Positions 44,501-54,055 of a stretch of 64,000 nucleotides of DNA are shown here, piece by piece. The stretch's first letter is position 1. Every line of letters starts with the position of its first letter. This DNA is from Bombyx mori. Its lineage: Eukaryota > Arthropoda > Insecta > Lepidoptera > Bombycidae. The stretch lies in contig NC_085107.1 of NCBI RefSeq assembly GCF_030269925.1, positions 10,416,001 to 10,480,000 on the forward strand, written 5' to 3'. Below the pieces are notes generated by a model, which was not told the DNA's origin, ran no database searches, and saw nothing but the letters and a program-made list of their open reading frames with translations. Made by a program: the position numbers and the translations under genes.

Positions 44501-47318
44501 ACAAATAAATGTTCACGAATGACTTCCAAGATGAAATAATAACATCATAACATTAGCGAACACAAATAAGAATGAACCAAAGTTAAAGATCCCACCTACT
44601 TTGAGACATGAGACAGAGGCCGGTTTAAGAGGTAAGCAGCGGCTTGGCTACCCTGGGATTGCTGACGTCCATGAGCGACGGTAACCACTTACCATCAGGT
44701 GGGCCGTATGCTTTTGTCTGTCTGCTCGGGCAAGAAATCAAAAACAGATCTCAACTGGATTGTATAAGGACTGTACCGAACTCCAAACTGAAACGAAATA
44801 CTTGCTCGTGTCTGATATATTGGTTATAACTAAGACGGTGATACAGTACGCACTGCCATCGCAGTCAATTGTATTTTTTATTTTTTTTGTTGTTGCTTAG
44901 ATTGGTGGATGAGCTCACAGCCCACCTGGTGTTAAGTGGTTACTAGAGCCCATAGACATCTAGAACGTAAATGCGCCACCCACCTTGAGATATAGGTTCT
45001 AAGGTCTCAGTATTGTTACAACAGCTGCCCCACACTTCAAACCGAAACGCATTACTGCTTCACGGCAGAAATAGGCAGGGTGGTGGTATTACCTGTGCAG
45101 ACTCACAAGAGGTCCTGCCTCTAGTAACAAATATCAACAATATGACAGTCGAGTGCTTTATTACTTTTTTGATAAATTGTTAAACCTGTAGGACAAACGT
45201 TTGGAAAGCGGCTACGAAGCTGTGCCCACTCGAGATATCCACATGAGCCAAGTCGGCTTGGAACGTCATTGGCTACAGATCCTGAAGGATTACGTACGAC
45301 CACTTCAAGAATTAGTCTTCACCGGATACTATCATAATGTGAGTTTTCTTCTTCTTCTTCTTCTTCTCTGTCGTTTCCTCATTACTGAGGGTTGTGACCA
45401 CCTTGGTCCAGTTTTTGCACCAGCTTCTTCCAATGTTGCCTGCATTCGGCCTGCTTAATGGCGCCCGGGACGCTGGTGTTTGTGGCCTCCTTGATAATGT
45501 CCGTCCACCTGGTTGGCAATCTTCCTCGACTTCTCTTTGAGTTTTAGATTTAAATTTATTCATTCAACTGGAATTTGTATTTCTTCATAAATAAAGACCT
45601 TAATGCCCACCGTTTATAACTCACTGTTAATTAAATGTGAATTTCCAATTTTTTTTTATTCTGTATTATCAATACTATTTATTAAATCATCAGACTTATG
45701 TGCAAAATTATGGATATGGTACATACAATTTTATTGTAATTCTATTTGTTTAATAACCTTAAGTTATTGTTTTTTTTTTAAATTGAGATTTTAAACATAA
45801 CTTCTTGGAACTGAGACATGGACATGAAATAATATGGATCGAAATTTTTAGGTAGTTAAATATTAGATATAAATATATACGTGTATTACAAAATATTAGT
45901 AAAATACCTGACAATTCGGAATCTTCACTAAAATTCAAAATATCTAACTTTGTAATGATCTTTTTACTTCCATTGAAGAAAAATAAGTTTACTTCCTTTC
46001 TGCTTTGTTTTGAGCGGTCATTGTTGTTCATGAACAGTTCAGTGTCAACTAAACAGCCCTAAATACCTAAACTAGTTAAATGCTAAAACAAAAATTTGAG
46101 GGAAAAAGGTATACTATATATGATTTTAATTTTTTTCCAACAGCCTCCAGCGTCTATAATGAATTTTGTTGTTCGTTACCGACCGGATGAACAACCATCG
46201 CTGCGACCTCATCACGATTCCTCTACATATACCATCAACTTGGCTCTTAACACTCCTAGTAAGTAAAAAAATATTCTACACAAAAAAAAACTCAATGGCA
46301 TCTGTATAAAAACTTGAATTCGTCCAATGATCGAAGTTCGACCATAGACACTGACAACATTACTCCACAAAAAAATCCAAAAAATATTTGTTAATTAGCA
46401 GCACCGATTGGCTGTATGGTTTTACTGTACATGACAGCTGTAAACGTCAGGTTTTCCCGCCAATAGTGCTCCCGCGTAAAATTCAATTTTTATGCCACGT
46501 TTAAAATATCGTCTAAAAATAGGATCGTTTAGAACCTCTGGGTCTACGGAGGGACTTTGCTTCTCTCTGCATTTTGTACTGTATGTTCCATGCGGTGTGC
46601 TCTGAGGAATTATTTGAGATTATTCCATCATCTCGTTTTTAGTATCGCACCGCCCGCCACCGGAGTAGATTCATCCACCTACCTGGAGCCACTACGTTCA
46701 TCCACAGTGCGTTTCCTAGGGGTCTTTTTTGCCACGTACCATCCGGCTTTGGCATGAGCTCCCCTCCACGGTGTTTCCCGAGGGCTATGACTTGTCCTTT
46801 TTCAAACGAGCCTTGTGAAGAGTACTTGACGGTAGGCAGCGGCCTTGTTCTGCCCCTGGCATTGCTGAAGTCCATGGGCGACGGTAACCACTCACCATCA
46901 ATCAGGTGGGCCGTATGATCGTCTGCCAACAAAGGCTATAAAAAAAAAAGTTGAGTAAGAGAAAAAACTGAGAAATGTCAAGTTACGGCTCCAGATCAGA
47001 AAAAAAACTTAACAGTATTATAAAATGCTTTGAATTTTTGAGTAGTAAATTCCTAATTAATTTCGCATTCGACAATTTTTATGTTATTAAAGGAGGGCAG
47101 CTGTCCGGTGTTTATGTTTTTTCTTAAAATTTATTGCTTATTTGCCAGACGTGGACTACGAAGGCGGTGGCTGCAGATTCATCAGGTATAATTGTTCGGT
47201 TCGCAACACTAAGAAAGGCTGGCTCCTCATGCATCCGGGACGTCTAACTCACTACCACGAGGGTCTCCTCGTCACCAAAGGAACTCGATACATCATGATT
47301 TCCTTCGTGGATCCATGA
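35569..47318 (+). CDS. Plod: Procollagen-lysine 2-oxoglutarate 5-dioxygenase (lysyl hydroxylase), complete, 13 exons
   Basis: Exons 35569-35659, 35870-36101, 36174-36349, 36460-36627, 36707-36903, 37014-37267, 37788-38012, 40812-40953, 42337-42519, 43919-44023, 45192-45338, 46144-46258 and 47149-47318 join in phase with GT/AG ends into 734 residues, normal for PLOD. A signal peptide ([20 protein letters not shown]) precedes the N-terminal glycosyltransferase domain ([31 protein letters not shown] with a DxD-like patch, [14 protein letters not shown]). A central accessory domain follows, then the C-terminal Fe(II)/2-oxoglutarate dioxygenase: [16 protein letters not shown] (HxD) and [23 protein letters not shown] (distal His and the Arg that binds 2-oxoglutarate). 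It hydroxylates collagen lysines in the ER. The start could also be the in-frame ATG at 35590. Intron 7 hosts another gene on the opposite strand. Confidence 0.95.
38363..39765 (-). CDS. Secreted single-Ig-domain protein, oig-4-like, nested in a PLOD intron
   Basis: Four exons, all phase 0: 39658-39765, 39513-39584, 39256-39405 and 38363-38521; 162 residues. A signal peptide ([18 protein letters not shown]) and a basic stretch ([12 protein letters not shown]) precede [20 protein letters not shown]. One Ig-like C2 domain follows: [20 protein letters not shown] holds the first Cys and core Trp, and [11 protein letters not shown] the second Cys. The C-terminus is [13 protein letters not shown]. 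The arrangement and several blocks match the insect homologues of C. elegans oig-4, which stabilises acetylcholine receptors at the neuromuscular junction; an equal role here is inference. The gene lies wholly inside PLOD intron 7 (38013-40811). Confidence 0.87.
41007..41256 (-). repeat. Bm1-like SINE, 3' part
   Basis: Inverted copy about 55 bp past the PLOD exon 8 donor: T-run, GTTGTTTAGATAAGTGGACG, to ACCACCAATA. Confidence 0.75.
41478..41655 (-). repeat. Old, decayed Bm1-like SINE
   Basis: Keeps only scattered anchors of the family (AGTGGTTATCGAATCC, ATGGTGGTACCTACTACCCG, CTCCACCACCAG). In PLOD intron 8. Confidence 0.55.
41791..42051 (+). mobile_element. Helitron-like non-autonomous repeat
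   Basis: Begins near AATTTTAATATTATAAATGT, contains ATCTCGATCCCACGGGAAAC and ends ACCGCGGGTAATAGCTAGT, a GC hairpin-like end plus CTAGT. In PLOD intron 8. Boundaries approximate. Confidence 0.45.
42655..43075 (-). mobile_element. Jockey-clade LINE 3' fragment
   Basis: 3' UTR motifs (TGAGCTCACGGAGG, CACCGGATCGGAAACGCGAC) and the last ORF2 codons on the minus strand ([20 protein letters not shown], then [17 protein letters not shown]). In PLOD intron 9. The right boundary near 43075 is approximate. Confidence 0.75.
43311..43550 (+). repeat. Bm1-like SINE, 3' part
   Basis: ACTGGTGGTAGGACCTCTTG through to AAGCAATAAAAG, in PLOD intron 9. Confidence 0.78.
44400..44745 (+). repeat. Decayed Bm1-like head followed by a CR1-like tail
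   Basis: 44400-44560 matches the 5' half of the full-length SINE at 34594 (GTGTTCGAATCC B box, then AAATGTTCACGAATGA). From 44632 the sequence instead follows the CR1-like tail (GCAGCGGCTTGGCTACCCTG, GACGGTAACCACTTACCATC, AGGTGGGCCGTATG). Either two insertions lie end to end or this is a mosaic SINE. In PLOD intron 10. Confidence 0.55.
44875..45128 (-). repeat. Bm1-like SINE, 3' part
   Basis: Inverted copy in PLOD intron 10; it ends about 63 bp before exon 11. Motifs TTGCTTAGATTGGTGGATGA and ACTTCAAACCGAAACGCATT. Confidence 0.77.
45345..45546 (-). mobile_element. RTE-like LINE 3' end, inverted
   Basis: (CTT)n, then CGTTTCCTCATTACTGAGGG, then TTTTGCACCAGCTTCTTCCA and GGCCTGCTTAATGGCGCCCG: the reverse complement of the fragment at 3690-4265, truncated sooner. 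It starts only about 6 bp beyond the PLOD exon 11 donor. Confidence 0.82.
46560..46945 (+). mobile_element. CR1-like LINE, 3' end with last reverse-transcriptase codons
   Basis: Plus-strand reading gives [18 protein letters not shown] and, after a one-base frameshift near 46750, [20 protein letters not shown], the usual C-terminus of this LINE group. Then comes the tail block GACGGTAACCACTCACCATC...GGGCCGTATG and an A run. The other tails (8050, 44632, 48795, 49671) are shorter copies of this end. In PLOD intron 12. Confidence 0.75.
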
Positions 47319-48126
47319 ATTATTCGCTAAAAGCTCTCTATCACAGACAAAAGGTCGGATGTACAGTTATTTTATAGGGTGACTCTATCTTCCTCTTTTC
47401 TTTTTGAAAAGGTTGCATCATCCATCATGTATCCCTTTATTCAGTTTAATCTCAAAATATGATAAAATAGTGTAGATCCGGCCTTTTGTATCTGATTTGG
47501 AGCCATCTATAACATAATCATAACAAGACACATATGATCTTGCCTTTTAACTTACATATAAGCAATGCATATGAGAATTTAGGTCTTTAATCGATTTGCA
47601 TTTTATAATAATTGACAACAGCATGTACGACAATCAGTAGGAAGGAATGTTTAATTATAAGTATGTACCCAGTATTTGCAAATCGTCTGACAATCTATTG
47701 AATCTCAATATGCAATTATTATTATAAGATAAATTAAGATTTTGATACTTTTTTTAATCAATCATATGTCTACTTTTAAATTGTTTTTGTAATATCATAT
47801 ATATTTGTGATATATATATTCACATCTATATATATAATATTTTTTATTTAAATAAATATTACGTAAACGATTCATTTAGACTTACGTAAAACCAAAGATA
47901 ATATCGCACGTATATACTGTGACGTACTAGATTGACAGCGTTGTAACAAAGCGATTCCTATGAAATAAGAATAAAAAAAACTGTTATAAATTTTAAAACT
48001 ATGTTTTATTTAAAATTTTAATGAATTCCTTATTTAGTACTAAATATTAACGACAGTAGAGTAGTAGTAGTAAAACAGACAATATTCCGCCAAATAAATC
48101 TTTCGAAGTAGGTACCTGAAGCGACT
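47319..48126. other. Between PLOD and the next gene (convergent 3' ends)
   Basis: AT-rich. Contains the presumed PLOD 3' UTR (AATAAA-like signals around 47850) and the 3' UTR of the minus-strand gene that ends at 48127. No other coding signal. Confidence 0.5.
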
Positions 48127-50076
48127 TTATAATGAATCAGACGAATCGTCTACGTTTTCTATGGTTTCTTTAGTTTCTTCCGATTTGAAGTTGTGAAAGA
48201 TCTTTGATGGATAACGGTAGTGCTTGCCGAATGATGGCTCGGCGTATTTTTTAAATCTCTTGAACTCATTTTCTTCTTTCACCCATTCGTCTTTTTTGAC
48301 GTACGGAAACATAGGCCTTAGCCAATTCGGTACGAACTGATCCATGTAATGGAAACGTCTTCGCCATACCCTAAGCGTCTCGCAATAATTGCCACCGTTG
48401 CCGGTAAACCACACCGGGAATCTTAAATACAGAGACATAAAATTAGTCATTAACATTAAGTGTTAATCCGTATTTCCGCTTCAAAGCGTTCATAAGATTC
48501 GGTTTTCGGGGTGGAACAATCTTTAATATTAATTAGAACTTCCACCTCAAGTGTCCATATAACTGGCAACATCTACTTTGTGGAATGTATGGGCTCTGAT
48601 AATCTTTCTTAACATTAGTTACTATGAGTTCGTCGACCCGTAAACAGCATTTAAATAATGAGATGATCCCTTCATCATCTTTTACTATAGATTAGTAGAG
48701 TAGATTAGTAGATGGAGTAGATTTCATCCATAGTATCTGAAACCATTGGGTTCATTCACACATTTCATTTTCAAAGATGTCTTTGCCACGCACCATTCTT
48801 ACCTGTACCCCTGGCATTGCTGATGTCGATTAGCGACCGCGACTACTTACCGCCAGGTGGACCGTATACTCGTCTGCCTAGAGGGGCAATAGAATAAATG
48901 GCCAACGTTTTGCTATCATCAGCATCTTGTTTAACGACTTCTGACTTAATCTTTAAAGTATGAGTTAGTTAAACTTACAGACTGACATATCTGAGTGCCC
49001 ATCGGTAAACGTTCGTGTGGTAGTAAGCTGATATGGGATTGAGATGTAAAAAGCTGTCAGCACTTGATAAGCCGGCAGCGAAAGCGATGATAGTCATCCC
49101 TATTTTATAGCCATCTATGAGAACTACTACGCCTTCTTCTATGTTATGCTTCGTTGGCAAGAAGGCACGAAATTTCTTTTCTGAAAACGTATTCAGTACA
49201 AAAATTTATTAATATTAACAAAAAAATATTATCCAGTACGTACATGCAAAAAAAAAATAGCATTAGAGGAGGAGCATGATCGATGACCGTTATCATCATA
49301 CAAACATAACACTTTAGCGTCAGAAACACTAGTTGCGATATTGAGAGTTTACCTACAAGTGTATATCGTAACTTGAAGCACCAATTGGAAAATTTTGGTA
49401 ACATATTTTTAATGGATTTATGCCATAAAAATAACACACCAAAGAAATTTTTTTTAACAAATATATAGTAAAAAATAACCAAGCATTTTTAAACCCAAAG
49501 CAAATTATAAAGTTTTCTTTGCACATTTTATGCTATTTTCAATTCAATAGAAATTTAAGAAGGCAAGTTAAAAAAAAGTAAGGTAAACGGAAACTTAGAT
49601 ATTTTTTAGGATAAGGTTACATACAAGTCTTTACTTGTAATCATAATGATATAGTCTGTACTATCATCACGGTAGGCAGCGGCTTGGTTCTGCCATGCCT
49701 GTCCATGGGCGACGGTAACCACTCACCATCAGCTGGGCCGTGTGTTTCGTCTGCTTATAAAGGCAATAAAAAATGAAATTTTTATACAAATCAGTTTCAT
49801 TCTTCTATTCTCTAAATATACATAGATCTACTGATAGTACAAGCACAATTTATTCAGTATAAAATACGTCACGCATAATTATGTCGTATTTTATTTCTAA
49901 CTTCTTATTCTTATAACTATCATATTATCTCTTCTATTTTAATTTACATATTATATAACACTTATTGATAAAATTATTAATATAGTTACTACACAAAGCT
50001 TATGCTCACCGGTTGTTGGAAGATTCAAATCGATCCCTAATCGAGGTTTCCAGAAGAATGTGCCAGGAATAGTGCT
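48127..50076 (-). CDS. Unrecognised protein, last three exons (partial)
   Basis: Exons 50010-50076, 48979-49180 and 48127-48421 join in phase with GT/AG ends into about 187 C-terminal residues. They read STIPGTFFWKPRLGIDLNLP, then KFRAFLPTKHNIEEGVVVLI, then a moderately hydrophobic stretch (IGMTIIAFAAGLSSADSFLH), then RWALRYVSLFPVWFTGNGGN, YCETLRVWRRRFHYMDQFVP and FPYVKKDEW. The tail is acidic and Ser-rich. The phase agreement of three short exons and the Trp/Tyr-rich composition argue for a real gene, but I do not know the family. Upstream exons were not found; they may lie to the right, among the transposons. PLOD converges on it from the left. Confidence 0.68.
48795..48898 (+). repeat. CR1-like LINE 3' tail
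   Basis: CTGTACCCCTGGCATTGCTG, then CAGGTGGACCGTATACTCGT, then AATAAA. In an intron of the unrecognised gene. Confidence 0.6.
49671..49774 (+). repeat. CR1-like LINE 3' tail
   Basis: GGTAGGCAGCGGCTTGGTTC, GGCGACGGTAACCACTCACC, GGCAATAAAAAATG. In the intron before exon 49180 of the unrecognised gene. Confidence 0.65.
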
Positions 50077-50274
50077 CTGTAATATAGATTGTACTTTTTA
50101 AGGATATTTTTTTTTCATCAAAACTATTTCAGATATTATCTAACCATTACTTAAATTATTAAAGTCTATAAAATAAAAATTCAAATAAAACCTAATTAAT
50201 TAAAATAAGTTCTTAGGCGACCAATGAATAAATTAACAACCAACCGAATTCACCCATATAAAATGAGAATAACA

Positions 50275-50440
50275 TTATTTTTTTCTCTTGGGATGAACGA
50301 CCCAAGCTAGCAATTACTAGCAGTTATTAGCACCTACCCGAGTGCGTATCATCTCGAAAGTGCATCTATCTACCACTGGTTCCGAATCGAGACAACATGA
50401 AAAGGTCTGGCGAGAAAATCAGCGGGCTGATATTTTGATT
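50275..50440 (-). repeat. Decayed Jockey-type LINE 3' UTR relic
   Basis: Anchors CTACCACTGGTTCCGAATCG and GTCTGGCGAGAAAATCAGCG correspond to the family series at 12549 and 16900. Confidence 0.5.
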
Positions 50441-50487
50441 AAGACTATCTCTGATGTCTCTTTAAAGGGACCTTAATCAAGTGAATG

Positions 50488-50622
50488 TGGATGACAGTTA
50501 GTCTTCAGCTCTGATTAAGTCAGAAATATTTCTTTCGAGTCACGTGTATGGTACGTTTTGATCCGGTATTTTATTGTTGAAAGACCACTCTCAGTTATGG
50601 AACATAATTTTATTAATATGTT
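50488..50622 (-). repeat. Fragment of the degraded mariner subfamily
   Basis: Aligns with 24507-24645, the region around the second catalytic Asp: GTCTTCAGCTCTGATTAAGT against GTCTTCAACTCTGATGAAGT, then a matching TATTGTTGAAAGACCACTCT. No ends retained. Confidence 0.6.
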
Positions 50623-50641
50623 AAGCTATATATATACTAGC

Positions 50642-51995
50642 TTTTGCCCGTGACTTTGTTCGCGTGGAATAGTTACTTTGGGGTAACGCTAAATTTTAAC
50701 CGCGATTTCATTTACGTAGAAGCTGAAAATATTTTTGAATATTAGAATCACAATAAAATCACGCTTTTTAACAGACTTCAAAAGAGGAGGTTATCAATTC
50801 GACCACAATTTTTTTGTCTATACATATATGTTCACCGATTTCTCGAGAATGCTTGAACCGATTCCGATAATTTTTTTTTTCAATTTTAGTCCTGTAATCC
50901 TCAAGATCAGGATCTGATGATGGTATCTTGGAGAAATCCAGAAAAATCTTCAATTTTCAAAGCCTATCTTGAAGTGCTATGGTAAATCTTGTTATTCTTC
51001 TTATTCTGAACCGCCGCGCACCGGCCGGCCAGCGCCTTGTTATGCGCTTGATCATTATTTTGCTGCGATGTTATTTTAAAACTGCGATATCTTCTAAGAT
51101 ACTAATTGAAATCAAATGATGTAAAGAGCAAATTTCTTTAAAATTTAATAATAGGGGTTAAAGTATGAAATTGCCGTTTTATTATAATAGGTACTATAAT
51201 AGGTATCTCGAATTTTTTCAAACGGTACCTATGAAGTTCTTCTTTTAAAAATGTGGAACATTCGATTATCGACTTTAATTTTTTTTTATTCAGGTTAGAT
51301 AACAAATAAAGATACTTAGACAATTCGAGTGATTTTTGAATACGAGTTCTGACGCGGAACTAACGCTGCAGAAACAGCTTGCAATATCAATGTTGCGTTT
51401 GTATAGGGCTAATGAACGCACCGTGCGATTTTGGTTTAAACGCTTTCGTGATGGAAATTTTGATTTGGAGAACGAACCACGTGGAAGATCGCCCACACAT
51501 GTGAATAACAAAGCATTGAAAGAGATGGTGGAAGTCGATCCGAGCCAAACTACCCAAGAATTCTGGGTTGATAAGCACTCTAAAATTGAAACTGAACGAT
51601 TGGCATTTATAAGATTCAATCAAAAACAACTCAAAGCTGAAAGCTATATTCATCTACAAGATGAATTAAATGTAGATCAAAATGTTGATAATTTAGGTAG
51701 TTTAATAATTCTCCCTTCAAGTTTTACTGGCGGTCCAAGATATATGCATGAACGAATACAAGATGCATTTTTTTATGTTAAGAAATATGATGATTTTTTA
51801 TAAATATGACAACGAATCCAAACTGGGAAGAAATAACTTGAGAACTATACGAAGGACAATCTTCATCAGACAGAAATGAGACGAAAAGGGGAAGTTAAAT
51901 TTTTTTAATAAAGAAACTGTAATAATGACAATTATTAATATTTTTTTATTTTAAATGCCAAGCGAAACGGGCGGGTACTTACAGCTAGTATAGAT
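50642..51995. mobile_element. Composite Helitron-like repeat containing a mariner fragment
   Basis: The left edge CTAGCTTTTGCCCGTGACTT and right edge GGGCGGGTACTTACAGCTAG are the two inward-facing forms of a CTAG-ended Lepidopteran repeat. Between them lie AT-rich filler and the mariner piece at 51336-51803. Whether one element captured the other, or two repeats flank it by chance, is unclear. Confidence 0.4.
51336..51803 (+). pseudogene. Mariner transposase, decayed N-terminal part
   Basis: Plus strand: LYRANERTVRFWFKRFRDGN, FDLENEPRGRSPTHVNNKAL and EMVEVDPSQTTQE match the N-terminal DNA-binding region of classical (cecropia-type) mariner transposases. After about residue 75 the resemblance stops and no catalytic Asp motif is present. 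Unrelated to the subfamily of the intact copies. Confidence 0.65.
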
Positions 51996-52010
51996 ATATA
52001 GCTAAACATA

Positions 52011-52792
52011 CTAGTGGTCCTCCGGTAGTCGAAATTCGACTATAATTAATTGAAATTATAGGTTTGTACACATTATAATTCTATTGTCAAAAACTATTAT
52101 ACTTCTGTAATCACAGATTTCGCTAAGACGCACTTTAGACAAATATTATTTAATCTAGTCTCAATTTTACCATAGAATAAGAAAATTTTGACAAAAAATA
52201 AATAGCATGCGTGTGTTGTGTCAAATACACGGTAGTGTGTGTAATGTTTTTTTATTGATTAATTGTATTTTTCATGCATAATTAATTTCATTCTCCTCCT
52301 TGCACGCAATTTTTGTAAAAAAAGGCTCCAAAGTTTTTGCTTCACGTATTAATATATACTAGAGGTCCCGTAGTAGTCGAAATTCGACTATAATTAATTG
52401 GAATTGTAAGTTTGTACACTATGATGATTGTATTTTATACTTCTATAATCACAAATTTCGCCAAGACTACACTATAAATAATATTAACAAAGACGAACAA
52501 TATTTAATCTATTCTCAATTTGACAACGGACATCAAGAACAAAAGTTTGACAATAAATAGTATGCATGCGTGTGTGCGTCAAATACATGGTATGTAGTGT
52601 GTGTAATGTTTTCCTTATTAATTTAAGGTATCTTTTAAGAATAATTTAAAAAAAAAACATTAGCATTGTGCACTTCTTCTCTATATTCTCTATAAGTGTG
52701 GAAAATTTCATACACCTCCGTCCGCGCAATTTTCGTAAAAAGGGATACAAAGCTTTTGCTTCACGTATTAATATATAGATATTAGTATAGTA
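52011..52792 (+). repeat. Tandem pair of a CTAG-type non-autonomous element
   Basis: Two copies head to tail, 52011-52360 and about 52362-52792. Each begins CTAG(T/A)GGTCC..(A)GTAGTCGAAATTCGAC, passes TAAATAG(C/T)ATGC(A)TGCGTGTG, and ends TTTTGCTTCACGTATTAATA followed by TATA. They differ by scattered substitutions and an insertion of about 80 bp in the second. Helitron-type ends are likely but not proven. Confidence 0.6.
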
Positions 52793-53742
52793 ATTAATAT
52801 ATAGATTAGTATAGTAAGTACTACTAGTACTTTATTGAATAATTCTTCTTCTTTAGTGGTGCTACTCCCATATTCAAAAAACAAAGTAGAAAGTATCTCC
52901 AACAATGCCAATTAAAGATTAATTAATACTTTCAATTTATCCTTTGGATACTTTTTGCAGAGTAAGACTGAAGATAATCCATCTCCGTAGTTGAAACGTG
53001 GCCACTGTTTCCGGGAAAGATTGACCATCTCAGGGCAACAGAATAGCTAAGTTACCGTCTCCCGATATCATTTCCCTGGGGTATCGGAATTAATGCTGTC
53101 AATGATGACATTGACGCCATTTGACGCGTAGTCGCTTGGGTGTTAGCTAAGGGCAGTAGTTTCGACAGATACTCGTACATAGTTACAACAGACACGGTCG
53201 ATGACTTCCATGATATTGTAGAAAATATCGTCAATGCTCACCGAGATTACAGTCGTCCTTTAACCAATACCAGGCGCAGTGATTTTGTACATATATTGGA
53301 CAAAAAATTACACTCTTTGAGTTAGCTTTATCAACCTTTTGCCTGGTAATATTATTGCACAGGTACAGGAATTAAGTTTCTCCCTTTCCACAGAAATATG
53401 AAGATTTCGATAATTATTGCGACATCAAACAGTGTTCGGAACGCCATTAAAAAGTTTGATTGCAAAGCAACAATTGTCATGTATATTTTTATAATTTTTA
53501 ATTTTATTTCTAAGGTTGTTAATAATAAACTGTCAACTACGAGATGTGCATCCTATTTTTTTATTGTAAAATCTTCCTCCTCATAAACCCAAAATATATC
53601 TAAACAAGAAACCGTCCGCTACAAACAGGTATTTCAGAGAAACGGATGAATTTTTTAACTAGCACTGCAGCACATACTAAATTAACTCCAGAATAGAAGC
53701 AGAACGTGTTTTTTTTTTATTTGAATGATCATAAGTCTTCCT
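52793..53742. other. Stretch with no recognised gene
   Basis: A patch around 52970-53330 is less AT-rich and open for 61 codons (53140-53325, plus: TTDTVDDFHDIVENIVNAHR and on). It may be a relic of a retrogene or element; I do not recognise it. Confidence 0.35.
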
Positions 53743-53946
53743 TTACCCACGAAATTGTCGTTTAGTATAATGAAAGTTATTTCTATTCATCAAAACATGC
53801 GACGGACTGGATGCAAGGAACTTGTGCAAGCTTTGGAACAAGTAGAAGTCTGCCGGCGTAAGGTTTGATGAGTACTGTGGATGAAGCAAAATTTCCAACC
53901 TTAGCCCTTCTAGCTCAGGGAGCGTCTTTATGCCATATGAGGTCAA
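53743..53946 (-). pseudogene. Mariner transposase, decayed C-terminal part
   Basis: Minus strand: LEGLRLEILLHPQYSSNLTP, then ADFYLFQSLHKFLASS, matching the third catalytic-Asp region of classical mariners (usually YSPDLAP). The Asp is replaced by Asn here. No flanking ends found. Confidence 0.65.
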
Positions 53947-54055
53947 GTTTTGTCGTGTAGGAGCAGCGGGGATAAGCGATTAACTAAGGCTGGCCGGAGA
54001 TTCGAGAGTTTCTCGCAACGCAAGGCATACCTTAACGAGTTCGTCGCGCTGTCGT

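Noticed and set aside
49144..49482. 112-codon minus-strand frame next to the unrecognised gene
   Set aside because: It overlaps a phase-supported exon in another frame, and its AT-rich codons look like intron.
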